A stretch of 64,000 nucleotides of DNA, from NCBI RefSeq assembly GCF_040362765.1, contig NZ_BAABWK010000002.1, forward strand, positions 496,001 through 560,000. Direction: 5' to 3'. Made by a program: the position numbers and the translations under genes. The DNA comes from Pyruvatibacter sp. HU-CL02332 (GTDB lineage: Bacteria > Pseudomonadota > Alphaproteobacteria > CGMCC-115125). The notes beneath the pieces are model-generated. The model was not told the DNA's origin and made no database searches. It saw only the letters and a list, made by a program, of their open reading frames with translations. Below are positions 8,813-17,918 of the stretch, piece after piece. Every line of letters starts with the position of its first letter. Position 1 is the stretch's first letter.

Positions 8813-10130
8813 ATCGCAGTGCCTCCACCGGATCGAGGCGAGCCGCGCGCCAGCTTGGATAGATCGTCGCAAGCAAGGACAGAACAAGCGACATCACCAC
8901 AACTGAAATGACCTCGCTCATTTCCATTTCGGCCGGCAGCTCATTGAGGAAGTAGATGGCGGGATCAAACAACTGGGCACCCGTCAGGAAAATCAACGCC
9001 TGACGAATGGCCTCAATGTTTTCGCAAAACAGCACGCCGATGATGAAGCCCGCAATTGTTCCCAAAACGCCGATGGCAGCGCCGACAATCAGAAAGACCC
9101 TCATCATGGCGCCACGCGTGGCGCCCATGCTGCGCAGGATGGCAATGTCTGGCCCCTTGTCTTTCACCAGCATGAACAAACCCGAAATGATGTTGAGCGC
9201 TGCGACCAGGAGGATCAGCGTCAGAATGATGAACATCACATTGCGTTCAATCTGGAGGGCATTGAAGAACGTGCCGTTCATTTGCTGCCAGTCATAGACA
9301 TTGGCAATATCCCCGGCAGCAGCCTTGATTGACGGCGTATAGTCCTTCACCTGATCCGGTTTCTCGATCATGACCTCGATACCAGACACGGAACCGTTCT
9401 GTCGGAAGAAGCTTTGCGCTTCGCCCAACGGCATAAAAATGAAGCTTGAGTCATACTCAGACATTCCAATCTGGAATGTCGCAGCCACGATGTAGGCTTT
9501 TACGCGCGGCGTTGTTCCAAAGGGTGTGGACGCCCCTCGTGGGGATAGCAGCGTGATCTTGTCACCGACACCTACGCCAAGCGCCTGAGCAAGGCGCGCA
9601 CCCAGCAGCAACGGGCTTTGGCCATCTGCTTCCAGATTGCGGTAGGTGTCCAGTGAGCCCCCCTCAATGCCTTTGGCGATTATATCGAAGTTCGCCAAAT
9701 TCTCCGTCGACATTCCACGCACCAAGGCACCGGATGCAGTCTGGCGGGCTGAGGCCATGACCTGCCCCTCAACAAGCGGTGTCACACGCACCACGCCATC
9801 CACTTCGCGGATGCGAGCCGCTGCGTCCTCATAGTTGATGAAAGTGCCGGTTGCCGATTGCACCATCATGTGGCCGTTCAGACCAAGAATGCGCCCGATA
9901 AGTTCCGTACGGAAACCATTCATGACCGCCATGACGATGATGAGGGTGGCAACACCCAGCATGATGCCAATGAAAGAGATCAGCGCGATAACGGAGATGA
10001 AGCCTTCCTTGCGGCGAGCACGCAAGTACCGTCCTGCAAGGAACCACTCAAATGCCGAGAACGGCATTGTCGACCGGCCGGACGCCCTGTCTGCTTTGGT
10101 CCAGTCGGTCTGTTCAGCCATCTCGGTCAT
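8805..10130 (-). CDS. lolC: Lipoprotein-releasing ABC transporter, permease subunit (LolC/LolE family)
   Basis: Membrane subunit of the Lol lipoprotein exporter. It has the family layout: an N-terminal span ([20 protein letters not shown]), a large periplasmic domain (about residues 50-270), then three spans with the FtsX-like core ([40 protein letters not shown]). Only one permease gene is present, as in many alphaproteobacteria where a single LolC/E-type protein serves as a homodimer. ATG at 10130 is preferred; an in-frame TTG two codons earlier is the alternative. It starts 7 nt after proS and overlaps lolD. Confidence 0.92.
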   Translation of the reverse strand: MTEMAEQTDWTKADRASGRSTMPFSAFEWFLAGRYLRARRKEGFISVIALISFIGIMLGVATLIIVMAVMNGFRTELIGRILGLNGHMMVQSATGTFINYEDAAARIREVDGVVRVTPLVEGQVMASARQTASGALVRGMSTENLANFDIIAKGIEGGSLDTYRNLEADGQSPLLLGARLAQALGVGVGDKITLLSPRGASTPFGTTPRVKAYIVAATFQIGMSEYDSSFIFMPLGEAQSFFRQNGSVSGIEVMIEKPDQVKDYTPSIKAAAGDIANVYDWQQMNGTFFNALQIERNVMFIILTLILLVAALNIISGLFMLVKDKGPDIAILRSMGATRGAMMRVFLIVGAAIGVLGTIAGFIIGVLFCENIEAIRQALIFLTGAQLFDPAIYFLNELPAEMEMSEVISVVVMSLVLSLLATIYPSWRAARLDPVEALRYE

Positions 10131-10137
10131 AGACAAA

Positions 10138-11457
10138 TTACCCGATCAATTTGTTAAGAGCCGCGTCGATCGTCAGTTCTTCTTTTTCACCGGTGGCGCG
10201 GCGCTTGAGTTCGACGGTACCATTCTTCAGGCCACGAGGTCCGATAACCAACTGCCAGGGCAGCCCGATCAAATCCATGGTTGCAAACTTGCCACCGGCG
10301 CGTTCATCACGGTCGTCATACAGCACATCCAACCCGGCATTGGTGAGTTTCGCGTAAACATCCTCACAGGCGGCATCGGTTGTATCGTCGCCGGTTTTCA
10401 GGTTGATCAGCCCTACATGGAACGGCGCCACGGCTTCCGGCCAGATGATGCCGTCATCGTCATGGCTGGCTTCGATGATTGCCCCCATCAAGCGGGACAC
10501 ACCGACACCGTAGGATCCTCCATGCAGCAGGACTTCCGAACCTTCAGGTCCCTGCACTGCTGCCTTCATGGGCTCAGAGTATTTGGTGCCGAAATAGAAA
10601 ATGTGTCCGACCTCGATGCCTCGTGCGGTCAAACGCTTGTCTTCCGGCACTTCGGCTTCAAAACGTTCTGGCTCATGCATTTCGTCGGTTGCGGCATACA
10701 AGTTTGTTCGGCCGGCGACGATATCAGACAGATCGCTGTCGAAATCTGTGTCTTCGCCGGGAATGTCCATGTCCACCAGGTCGCGATGGCAGAAGACTTC
10801 ACTTTCGCCCGTATCCGCCAGAATGATGAACTCGTGCGACAGGTCACCGCCGATGGGACCTGTATCCGCACGCATGGGCACAGCCTTGAGGCCCATGCGT
10901 CCGAAGGTACGCAGATACGCCACAAACTGCTTCTGATACGAAATACGTGCGGCCTCTTCTGTCAGGTCGAACGAGTAGGCATCTTTCATCAAGAACTCGC
11001 GACCGCGCATCACACCAAAGCGGGGACGGATCTCGTCGCGGAACTTCCACTGGATATGATAGAGCGTGAAGGGCAGATCCTTGTAGGATTTGATATCGCG
11101 CCGCACGATATCCGTAATCATTTCCTCATTCGTCGGACCGTAGAGCATATCGCGCTCATGGCGATCCTGAATGCGAAGCATCTCCTTGCCATAGCCCTCA
11201 TATCTGCCGGACTCTCGCCACAGATCGGCTGACTGAAGCGTTGGCATCAGCAGTTCCACCGCCCCTGCCCGCGCCTGCTCCTCACGGACGATCTGCTCGA
11301 TCTTGCGCAGCACCATGTGGCCAAGCGGCAGCCAGGCATACATCCCGGCGCTCATTTGGCGGACCAGCCCCGCCCGCAACATTAGGCGGTGGGATACAAT
11401 TTCGGCTTCCTTCGGGGTTTCACGAAGGATAGGCAGGAAGAAACGACTGAGGCGCAT
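10138..11457 (-). CDS. proS: Prolyl-tRNA synthetase, short alphaproteobacterial form
   Basis: Class II synthetase charging tRNA-Pro. Class II motifs are visible ([40 protein letters not shown]), with the C-terminal anticodon-binding domain ([20 protein letters not shown]). At 439 residues it lacks the about 180-residue editing insertion between motifs 2 and 3, as is normal for alphaproteobacteria. Editing of Ala-tRNA-Pro must then be done in trans by a separate YbaK-type protein, which is not in this window. First gene of the proS-lolC-lolD cluster. Confidence 0.96.
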   Translation of the reverse strand: MRLSRFFLPILRETPKEAEIVSHRLMLRAGLVRQMSAGMYAWLPLGHMVLRKIEQIVREEQARAGAVELLMPTLQSADLWRESGRYEGYGKEMLRIQDRHERDMLYGPTNEEMITDIVRRDIKSYKDLPFTLYHIQWKFRDEIRPRFGVMRGREFLMKDAYSFDLTEEAARISYQKQFVAYLRTFGRMGLKAVPMRADTGPIGGDLSHEFIILADTGESEVFCHRDLVDMDIPGEDTDFDSDLSDIVAGRTNLYAATDEMHEPERFEAEVPEDKRLTARGIEVGHIFYFGTKYSEPMKAAVQGPEGSEVLLHGGSYGVGVSRLMGAIIEASHDDDGIIWPEAVAPFHVGLINLKTGDDTTDAACEDVYAKLTNAGLDVLYDDRDERAGGKFATMDLIGLPWQLVIGPRGLKNGTVELKRRATGEKEELTIDAALNKLIG

Positions 11458-11590
11458 GGGGGCTTAATTCGCTGTTTTTGGGCAGGACTCGATATGGCGT
11501 CCTGCCATGTCTGAATTGTGGCGGGACTATAAGCGATTGAACACAAAAGCGAGAGAGGGAATTGCGAGCCTGAAATAAGAGGTAATTGGG

Positions 11591-12058
11591 GTGTTCGGCC
11601 AGAATGGCCAAATTGGCCTCATGGAACAGATTCTCACCGCGCTTACGCTCATGGCCGAAATGGGCGACTACATACCGGAGCACGTCGCTCCATGGCTCAC
11701 ATGGATGCAGATCGTTCTGATCGCACTTCCCTTTGTATTCATCTATTACCGCGCGGCCCGGATGATGATCCTGGCGCAGCTCGTGAATTTCCTGATCGCG
11801 ACAGTCGTCTTCATGGCGGAAGGAAATCAGGTCACCCGTCTTTTCGGATTGGGTCATGTCGCATGGGTCTATCCAATGATCCTGTACTACAAGGATATTC
11901 ACTCCGAGTACTGGAAGCCGTACAGGGTCTATGCCGCCATTGCGGCAGCAACGATTGCCATTTCTCTGGTGATGGATGTTCGTGATGTGGCGTTGTGGGT
12001 GGGCGGCGATCGTGAATCCACACTTGTTGGCCTCCCGGAAGGATACCCCGCCCGATGA
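11591..12058 (+). CDS. Four-span membrane protein of unknown function
   Basis: Not recognised. It has about four hydrophobic segments (MQIVLIALPFVFIYY, MILAQLVNFLIATVVFMA, LGHVAWVYPMILYY, AAIAAATIAISLVMDV) with short polar linkers. The GTG at 11591 is chosen because AAGAGG lies 8 nt before it; the ATG at 11621 has no ribosome binding site but would leave all spans intact. Its stop overlaps the start of the following hydrolase gene by 4 nt (ATGA), so the two are translationally coupled and probably act together. It is divergent from proS. Confidence 0.75.
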   Translation: MFGQNGQIGLMEQILTALTLMAEMGDYIPEHVAPWLTWMQIVLIALPFVFIYYRAARMMILAQLVNFLIATVVFMAEGNQVTRLFGLGHVAWVYPMILYYKDIHSEYWKPYRVYAAIAAATIAISLVMDVRDVALWVGGDRESTLVGLPEGYPAR

Positions 12059-13035
12059 AGCGCGTTGCCCTATATGTAGCCGGCCTGATTGTCGGCCTAC
12101 CGCTCACACTTTTGGTGCTTGGCGGTATCTATCAGTTGGCGGCGGCCGCCTTGGATCGCTCGGCCTACCCCATGGCTGGCGAGTTGGTGACTGTGGATGG
12201 AGTGGACCTTCATCTTCATTGTTATGGTGAAGCCAATGCCGGGCCGACAATCGTATTGCTGACTGGGATGGGCAGCCTTTCGTCTGCCTGGCAACCCGTT
12301 ATGGACGGTCTGGCAGCGACGCATCACGTTTGCACATATGATCGCGATGGCACTGGCTGGAGTTCTGACAGCGGCAAACCACGTGATGCCTTGGTCGCGG
12401 TATCCCGCCTTCGGGACCTTGCCGCCAACAACGGTTTTCGCGGCCCTTATATTCTGGTCGGACATTCATATGGTGGCGTCGTTGCACGAATTTTTGCTGA
12501 CACGTATCCGCAACTGACCGGCGGCATTGTGCTTGTTGACTCCGCCCATCAGGACATGGGTCAGCGTTTTCCGGAAGAGGCGCAGGTTGCCTTTGCCGAC
12601 CTTCTCTCCAGTTTCGGTTTGGTGGAGAAACTCAACTACACGGGCATTCCACGCGCCTTCTCGCTCATGGCGCCCGCGGTTGATGGGCTGGAGGGCGAAG
12701 CCCTGGCGGCCAGCATGAGTAGACTCAATACCGTGGAGCACATGCGTGGCTCAGCGGCAGAAGCTGAAGGCTGGGAGCGCAGCGCATCTCGAGCGCGGCA
12801 GGTCACGACGTTTGGTGAGATGCCGATGTATGTCCTGGTTGCAAGCGACTGGCCCGAATTCATGGTCCCCAGTTGGCTTGAAATGCAAAGTGAGCTTGCC
12901 GCGCTCTCGTCGAACAACAGAATTGATGTTGTTGAAGGTGCCAACCATTCCCAGATTGCGATGGACAAAAGATATGCCCCTCGCGTCGTCGCGGCGATCC
13001 GCCATGTTGCAGATCAAGCTGCGAGGACAAACTAG
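12055..13035 (+). CDS. Membrane-anchored alpha/beta-hydrolase
   Basis: Predicted serine hydrolase (esterase, lipase or haloalkane-dehalogenase-like fold). An N-terminal signal anchor (about residues 5-31) should place the catalytic domain in the periplasm. The oxyanion strand LLTGMGSLSSAWQPV and the nucleophile elbow GHSYGG (Ser138) are clear; the catalytic His is probably in EGANHSQIA near residue 305. The substrate cannot be predicted. It is coupled to the upstream membrane-protein gene and converges on the glutathione transferase gene, the two stop codons sharing the palindrome CTAG. Confidence 0.85.
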   Translation: MKRVALYVAGLIVGLPLTLLVLGGIYQLAAAALDRSAYPMAGELVTVDGVDLHLHCYGEANAGPTIVLLTGMGSLSSAWQPVMDGLAATHHVCTYDRDGTGWSSDSGKPRDALVAVSRLRDLAANNGFRGPYILVGHSYGGVVARIFADTYPQLTGGIVLVDSAHQDMGQRFPEEAQVAFADLLSSFGLVEKLNYTGIPRAFSLMAPAVDGLEGEALAASMSRLNTVEHMRGSAAEAEGWERSASRARQVTTFGEMPMYVLVASDWPEFMVPSWLEMQSELAALSSNNRIDVVEGANHSQIAMDKRYAPRVVAAIRHVADQAARTN

Positions 13036-13643
13036 GCCTTTGCACTCTCGCGAGCTGACATCATTTCATGCCATGTCTTGATGTTGGTGTGTTCCGCTTT
13101 GTAGGGAACTCCCACAAGAGTAGTGATGAAATCGAGGGTGGGGAGCGCCACGCTTTCGACGATGGAATAACGATCGGAGGCAAGAAATTCTTTGCCCTCC
13201 AACGCCTTGTTCAAGATGTCATAGAAATAATACGTCCGTGCACGACCGAACTCAGCGGTGCCAGGGTTCTGCTCGAGCAAATGGGCGGTCAACTCGTTGC
13301 CATGAATCCAGACAAGCCCGGCAGGAGACATCAGATACATCTCGATACGCCGTAGCCACATGTCCATTTCAGCAATCTCACTTGGTGTCGCACCAAACAG
13401 GTTGGGATGAGGATGGAGGGCTTCAAAATATCGGCAGATAGCTACCGACTCCGAAATGTGAGTTCCATCATCCAGCTCAAGCACCGGAATCCCGCCGAGG
13501 GGATTTTTTTCTAGGAATGCCTCTGTTCGACCTTCCCGCTTGCGGATGTCGATTTGCTCGTACTCAGCCTCGATGCCTTTTTCGTGCAGAAAAATGCGCA
13601 CACGCCTCGGGTTCGGCGCCATGCCGTAATCATAGATTTTCAT
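13032..13643 (-). CDS. Glutathione S-transferase family protein
   Basis: Cytosolic GST fold. The N-terminal thioredoxin-like domain starts MKIYDYGMAPNPRRVRIFLH and contains the glutathione-binding turn GGIPVLELDDGTHISES, with the cis-proline in GIPVL and the SES gamma-glutamyl contact. An all-helical domain follows from about residue 85. At 203 residues the length is typical. The substrate is unknown; such proteins serve detoxification or isomerisation. It is transcribed alone or with the downstream secreted-protein gene and overlaps the convergent hydrolase stop by 4 nt. Confidence 0.92.
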   Translation of the reverse strand: MKIYDYGMAPNPRRVRIFLHEKGIEAEYEQIDIRKREGRTEAFLEKNPLGGIPVLELDDGTHISESVAICRYFEALHPHPNLFGATPSEIAEMDMWLRRIEMYLMSPAGLVWIHGNELTAHLLEQNPGTAEFGRARTYYFYDILNKALEGKEFLASDRYSIVESVALPTLDFITTLVGVPYKAEHTNIKTWHEMMSARESAKA

Positions 13644-13655
13644 GGATGTACTTTT

Positions 13656-15392
13656 CTACAGAGAGGGCTGACTGGCGGGCATCTGAGACGGCGTCACATT
13701 GTAAGCTTCAACCTTGGTTTTGAGGTTGCTGGCCAGCAGTGCCGGAATATTCACTTCAGGAGGCGCCTCCACGCCACGGCCTGAGTAGAGCCCTTTGCCC
13801 GGCGCTTGCAGGCTTGCGAGATCATGGCCCATATCCACGTCATAGGTCCGATCAATCTGGAAGCGCAGATGTTGCTCCGCCTCATACCATGCTGTTTTCA
13901 CAGCACCATCTTTGCATGAGGCAAGCTCCTGCGGGTCTGTCGCGCCCCAGCGGCGTTCCACACAGTGATAGGGGTCGAAGGACATATCCCACAGACGATT
14001 CATGACGTCCTCTAGGTTGAGGCGAACCTGCTGCGCGTTGCTCTTGCGGTATGTCACTTCACACGCATGGCTTTCTTCATAGAACGCAGCCATCAGGTCA
14101 GCAGCCAGATCGGTTCCCTCATAGCTCAGTTTTGGATCACCGGATGCGTGCATATCCAGAAGCTGTTGAACCAAGTCATAAGTCTCTTTGAAGGACGTTT
14201 TGAGGCGGGCATCTCTGGAAGGAGTTGAGTAGCTCTCCCAGGTCCCTTCCGTGCCGTATATGTTATCCGGCAACTGGCGCGGCTGGTTGTATCTATGGAC
14301 GCCTGTCTTGATCGCGATGTCGACAGCATGTTTACGGGCTGAGATGTCCTGACATAGCGACGTCATCATCGCTCGCAATTCACGGACCGGACGATACTTA
14401 AGGTCACCGACCGAAAGCGAGGCACGCACCCACTCGTAGTAGTTCAGGTTCTGGCCTTTGACCACAAAGGACGGTTCATACCACTTGGTAAAATTGAGCA
14501 CTTCGGTTCCGGCATATTGCTCAAGCGAAAAATCTGCCAACTCGATGTTGGCCGCACCCGTTACACGGCCGCCGTAAAGCACGCCATTGGCTGCACGCTT
14601 GTAGCCTTCCAGCCGGATTGGTCGCCAGTTCTTGAAGCCTGTGCCGAGTTTCGCCTGGGTGCGCAAAAAGTTGCGACCGAAGTAGCTACGAGAAAGGGAC
14701 TGGTCAGGGTGCGCTGCAAGGGTGAGCACACGACCATCTTCTGTTACCTTGTAAACCATGGTGACGTGGCCGTTGACGTCATACACCACCGTACCTGGAC
14801 GAATGGTGTCCCGATTAATGTCCGGTGAATAGTGGTCGGTAAAGTATGGAGCGGCTTCTGCTGCCGCGTGGTGCCGGTACATCCCTGTGGAGACCGCGCC
14901 GATGTAGCGAATAAAGTTCACCGCATTTATGCCGGTCTTGGCATTGCGACGTGCCACAACCTGATTGCCATCCAACGAATAGCGGATGTCGCTTCCCGGT
15001 CCATCGCCCGACCGCATTGCTGTCTGGTGCGAAAAGGGAAGCCCGTTCTTCCACGCATAATAGGCGCGCAACATGTAGGGCATGTCCGCGCAGTCTGCCC
15101 ACCACTTCACATAGGGATCAGTCGCACGATAGGGATTGGCTGGGCTCTTCAGACAATCATTCATGGTGAAGCAGTCAGCTTCCCCCAGCGCGGTTATGAA
15201 CTCACTGAAGCCGCGCTCATCTGATTCACTCCAGTGGTCTTTTGTAATGACCCATTGAGAGGAACGTGCTGCCTGAGCGGCACCCATAAATGATGCCGTC
15301 AAGGCAACAGCACCCGCAGCTACTAAGGCAGAGCGCGCCAGTGCCTTGAGCGTGGAGAACGGCGCTGTGTTCAGCGCATGAAAATCTGGCAT
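13656..15392 (-). CDS. Secreted protein with a papain/NlpC-like Cys-His arrangement
   Basis: Not assigned to a named family. A long Sec signal (about residues 15-41, ending GAAQA) predicts export. The mature protein has WWADCADMPYMLRAYYAWKN (Cys101) and later DVNGHVTMVYKV (His209), the spacing and context of an NlpC/P60 or papain-like hydrolase active site, followed by about 350 residues of unknown helical sequence with paired cysteines. It may act on cell wall or periplasmic amides; this is an inference from two motifs. Start chosen at ATG 15392 because it directly precedes the signal; a GTG lies 7 codons upstream. CTGTCAC repeats lie about 250-300 nt upstream. Confidence 0.75.
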   Translation of the reverse strand: MPDFHALNTAPFSTLKALARSALVAAGAVALTASFMGAAQAARSSQWVITKDHWSESDERGFSEFITALGEADCFTMNDCLKSPANPYRATDPYVKWWADCADMPYMLRAYYAWKNGLPFSHQTAMRSGDGPGSDIRYSLDGNQVVARRNAKTGINAVNFIRYIGAVSTGMYRHHAAAEAAPYFTDHYSPDINRDTIRPGTVVYDVNGHVTMVYKVTEDGRVLTLAAHPDQSLSRSYFGRNFLRTQAKLGTGFKNWRPIRLEGYKRAANGVLYGGRVTGAANIELADFSLEQYAGTEVLNFTKWYEPSFVVKGQNLNYYEWVRASLSVGDLKYRPVRELRAMMTSLCQDISARKHAVDIAIKTGVHRYNQPRQLPDNIYGTEGTWESYSTPSRDARLKTSFKETYDLVQQLLDMHASGDPKLSYEGTDLAADLMAAFYEESHACEVTYRKSNAQQVRLNLEDVMNRLWDMSFDPYHCVERRWGATDPQELASCKDGAVKTAWYEAEQHLRFQIDRTYDVDMGHDLASLQAPGKGLYSGRGVEAPPEVNIPALLASNLKTKVEAYNVTPSQMPASQPSL

Positions 15393-15636
15393 ACGGTTGC
15401 CCCCAACAAACACCCGTTAGATCCGTTTTTGGACCCGCGCTGCATCAAGCCTGTTCCCCCGCTTCCAATACCCGGAAACGCCATTCGTGCAGCAGCATGC
15501 AAGAACAACAGGCGTTGCTGCACAACAGCCTGTTTACGCTGCGTCGGCAAGTCAAGTGAGACCTCAGCCTTAACGGTCAACTGCGTGATTTCGCGGCACA
15601 GTGCGACAAAATTCATCACTGAGTTGCAAAAAGCAC

Positions 15637-15694
15637 GTGACAGGGTGTCGCGCCTCTTGTAATAGTGCTGTCACAATAAAAAGGGGGCTGTCAC
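15637..15694. repeat. Three copies of a CTGTCAC box
   Basis: GTGACAG at 15637-15643 (inverted copy), CTGTCAC at 15668-15674 and CTGTCAC at 15688-15694. The last two are exactly 20 bp apart, about two helical turns, as expected for a regulator bound on one DNA face. No regulator gene is adjacent. Confidence 0.5.
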
Positions 15695-15834
15695 GGGCGT
15701 TTTTCGCTCCAAGATGGCCCAAGTTTAGGGAGGAGAGCTTCCCCCTACCAAGGTCACTAAGGGCAAACCCAAGGCCATTTTCGCGCGGCGATCTAACCGC
15801 TTGCTCGCAGCGATAGGGGAAGGAAGCAAACTAG

Positions 15835-15866
15835 AAAGCAAGGTCCTTACGGGCCTTGCTTTTTTT
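15835..15866 (+). terminator. Strong intrinsic terminator, partly bidirectional
   Basis: Arms AAAGCAAGG and CCTTGCTTT with an inner CC/GG pair and a TTAC loop, followed on the plus strand by seven T. On the minus strand only TTTCTAGTTT follows, so it can also end the nuo-birA-coaX-rnj-DUF1467 transcripts, less efficiently. There is no plus-strand gene for it to serve, hence the suspected small RNA. Confidence 0.75.
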
Positions 15867-15930
15867 CTTCCTGCTTCTGTTGTTTGCACCCCGTCGACGG
15901 AATTCAGCTGGCCCCTGCGTCAACTTCCAG

Positions 15931-16209
15931 CTACTTCGGTTCCTCGAAGCGGGGCAGGAACGGCACATCGTCCAAGGCAATCAGCCTGTACTCCAGTACG
16001 GCAAATGCAACCGACCAGATGGCTAACGAGATTCCGGTCGTTATGAGAACTTTGCGCAAGAGCTGCGGCTTGGCTGGCGCACTCTCTGCGGCACCTTCGA
16101 CAAGCGTGTCACCTGCTTCGGCACTTGTGCGCACGCCGAATGGAAGCACTGCAAAAAGCACCAAAAACCAGATCAGCCCAAAAATGGCGATACCGCCTGC
16201 CAAAGACAT
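15931..16209 (-). CDS. DUF1467 family small membrane protein
   Basis: A 92-residue protein with two membrane spans: GGIAIFGLIWFLVLFAVLPF, directly followed by the GVRTSAEAGD turn typical of DUF1467, and LITTGISLAIWSVAFAVLEY. The start is set at MSLAGGIAIF because AGGAGG lies before it; longer frames have no such site. The function of the family is unknown. It closes the birA-coaX-rnj cluster, 23 nt after rnj, an order conserved in alphaproteobacteria. Confidence 0.88.
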   Translation of the reverse strand: MSLAGGIAIFGLIWFLVLFAVLPFGVRTSAEAGDTLVEGAAESAPAKPQLLRKVLITTGISLAIWSVAFAVLEYRLIALDDVPFLPRFEEPK

Positions 16210-16232
16210 TTGCTCGTCCTCCTGTTGTCTGC

Positions 16233-17918
16233 CTAGACCCGCGTTACTAGAACGCGCACCGGGGGCTTCTTGTCCCACAAAAAACGGAGGCGCCCGCGTA
16301 CCGCACGCCGGGCCGCTTCAGCCACAGCATCGTCATCTCGCCTGGCAGACTTTCGCATGCGATTGACCGCGTCTTCAGCCGCCTCCGCACATGTGTCTTC
16401 GATACTCAGATCATCTTCAAGGTCTGGAATACCGGTTGCGGCAACATCAGCATCTGCAAGCAACTGACCATCATCATCCACCACAAGTGATATAACGACA
16501 TTGCCAGCGAACGACATCTGACGACGCTCGCGTAGGGGCGCCTCTCCAGCGCGCACCAGTACGCGGCCATCAAGATGCAGCCGACCTGCCGGCACATCAT
16601 CAATGACCTCTGCGGGGCCTGGCGCTATGCGGGCCATGAGACCATTACGAAGAACCAGTTGCTCGGGCACCTGAAGTTCTTCTGCGAGCTCCGCGTGCGC
16701 CAGCAAATGACGAGGCTCCCCATGCACAGGTATGGAAAGTTCAGGCCGTATCCACTGATACATCATGGTCAGTTCATCACGGCAGGGATGTCCGGAGACA
16801 TGCACGTCATGATCTTTTTCTGTCAGCACATCTATGCCTCGCTCTGACAAGCGGTTGTGCAATTCGAAAATTGGCAACTCATTGCCGGGAATGATTTTCG
16901 AAGAGAAAATCACCGTGTCGCCTTCACTCAAAGAGATATGACGATGACTATCATCGGCAATGCGCGATAGAGCAGCGCGCGCCTCGCCCTGGCTGCCGGT
17001 GCATAGGTACAGAACGTTGTCAGGAGGCAGGTAACCGGCGTCATCTTCAGCAACCGGGAGCGGTATTCCCTTCAGGTATCCTGTTTCCCGAGCTGCAGCA
17101 GTGATTTTGTGCATGCTTCGGCCAACCAGAACCGTGCTGCGATCATTTGCAGCAGCGGCCTCCATGATAGTTGCAAGACGCGCAAGGTTTGATGCGAAAG
17201 TCGTCACAGCCACACGGCCACTCAGCGTTCCGATCAGAGCGGTCAGGTTCTTGCGTACGTCAGCTTCAGAGCCAGAACGCCCCGGAGACAGGACATTCGT
17301 ACTGTCACACACGATTGCGCGAACACCCTCATCGCCAAATGCCTTGAGCGTCGCAATATCAGTGGTATCACCAATCAGCGGGTTGTCGTCGATCTTCCAG
17401 TCACCTGTGTGCATGACGTTGCCGAGCGGCGTTCGGATGGCGATTGCGTTGGGCTCTGGAATGGAATGGGTCAGTGTCACAAACTGCATCTCAAAGGGAC
17501 CGAGTGTCAGGTCACCTCCGAGGGGAATCTCGTGAAGCGGCACCTCATTGAGCAGTCCATGCTCGGCCAACTTTCCGCGCAGCATGGCGGCGGTAAATGG
17601 CGTTGCGTACAGGGGGCACTTCAGCCGTTCCCAAAGATGCGGGACTGCACCGATATGGTCTTCATGGGCATGAGTGAGAACCAGACCCAGCAGGTTCTCC
17701 CGTTCGCCTTCTATGAACATCGGGTCTGGTGTGATGACGTCTATACCTGGCTCCGTAGCATCAGGAAACGTAATCCCCAGATCGATGGCCAGCCACTTAC
17801 GGTCTTTTGCAGGCCCGTACCCATACAGATTGAAGTTCATGCCGATCTCGCCGGTCCCGCCTAGAGGCAGAAACACGAGTTCGTCATTGATACCGGCGGT
17901 CCTTTTGGATTTTGCCAT
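16233..17918 (-). CDS. rnj: Ribonuclease J
   Basis: Metallo-beta-lactamase/beta-CASP nuclease with endonuclease and 5'-3' exonuclease activity in RNA decay and rRNA maturation. The zinc motif HAHEDH is at residues 83-88 (LTHAHEDHIGA). The beta-CASP motifs follow (VCDSTNVLSPGRSGSE; GSQGEARAALSR; HVSGHPCRDELTMMYQWIRP). At 561 residues it has family length with the C-terminal domain. Its ATG overlaps the coaX stop by 1 nt (TGATG), so it is translationally coupled. Confidence 0.96.
   Translation of the reverse strand: MAKSKRTAGINDELVFLPLGGTGEIGMNFNLYGYGPAKDRKWLAIDLGITFPDATEPGIDVITPDPMFIEGERENLLGLVLTHAHEDHIGAVPHLWERLKCPLYATPFTAAMLRGKLAEHGLLNEVPLHEIPLGGDLTLGPFEMQFVTLTHSIPEPNAIAIRTPLGNVMHTGDWKIDDNPLIGDTTDIATLKAFGDEGVRAIVCDSTNVLSPGRSGSEADVRKNLTALIGTLSGRVAVTTFASNLARLATIMEAAAANDRSTVLVGRSMHKITAAARETGYLKGIPLPVAEDDAGYLPPDNVLYLCTGSQGEARAALSRIADDSHRHISLSEGDTVIFSSKIIPGNELPIFELHNRLSERGIDVLTEKDHDVHVSGHPCRDELTMMYQWIRPELSIPVHGEPRHLLAHAELAEELQVPEQLVLRNGLMARIAPGPAEVIDDVPAGRLHLDGRVLVRAGEAPLRERRQMSFAGNVVISLVVDDDGQLLADADVAATGIPDLEDDLSIEDTCAEAAEDAVNRMRKSARRDDDAVAEAARRAVRGRLRFLWDKKPPVRVLVTRV

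Larger units (their letters stand above)
15393..15930. other. Gene-free 540-nt region with operator-like repeats and foldable RNA
   Basis: No convincing gene. It holds three CTGTCAC boxes (15637-15694), a segment able to form two alternative long-range stems (15682-15822) and a strong intrinsic terminator reading rightward (15835-15866). Together these suggest a small plus-strand RNA or a structured leader. Nothing here matched an RNA family that I could recognise. Confidence 0.45.

Noticed and set aside
9835-11232. 465-codon plus-strand frame
   Set aside because: It is antisense to lolC and proS, both certain genes; it has no family features and arises from GC-rich codon use.
15814-15826. 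TAGGGGAAGGAAGC resembling the SRP RNA GGAAGGAAGC loop
   Set aside because: The flanking symmetric loop and stem of SRP domain IV are absent.
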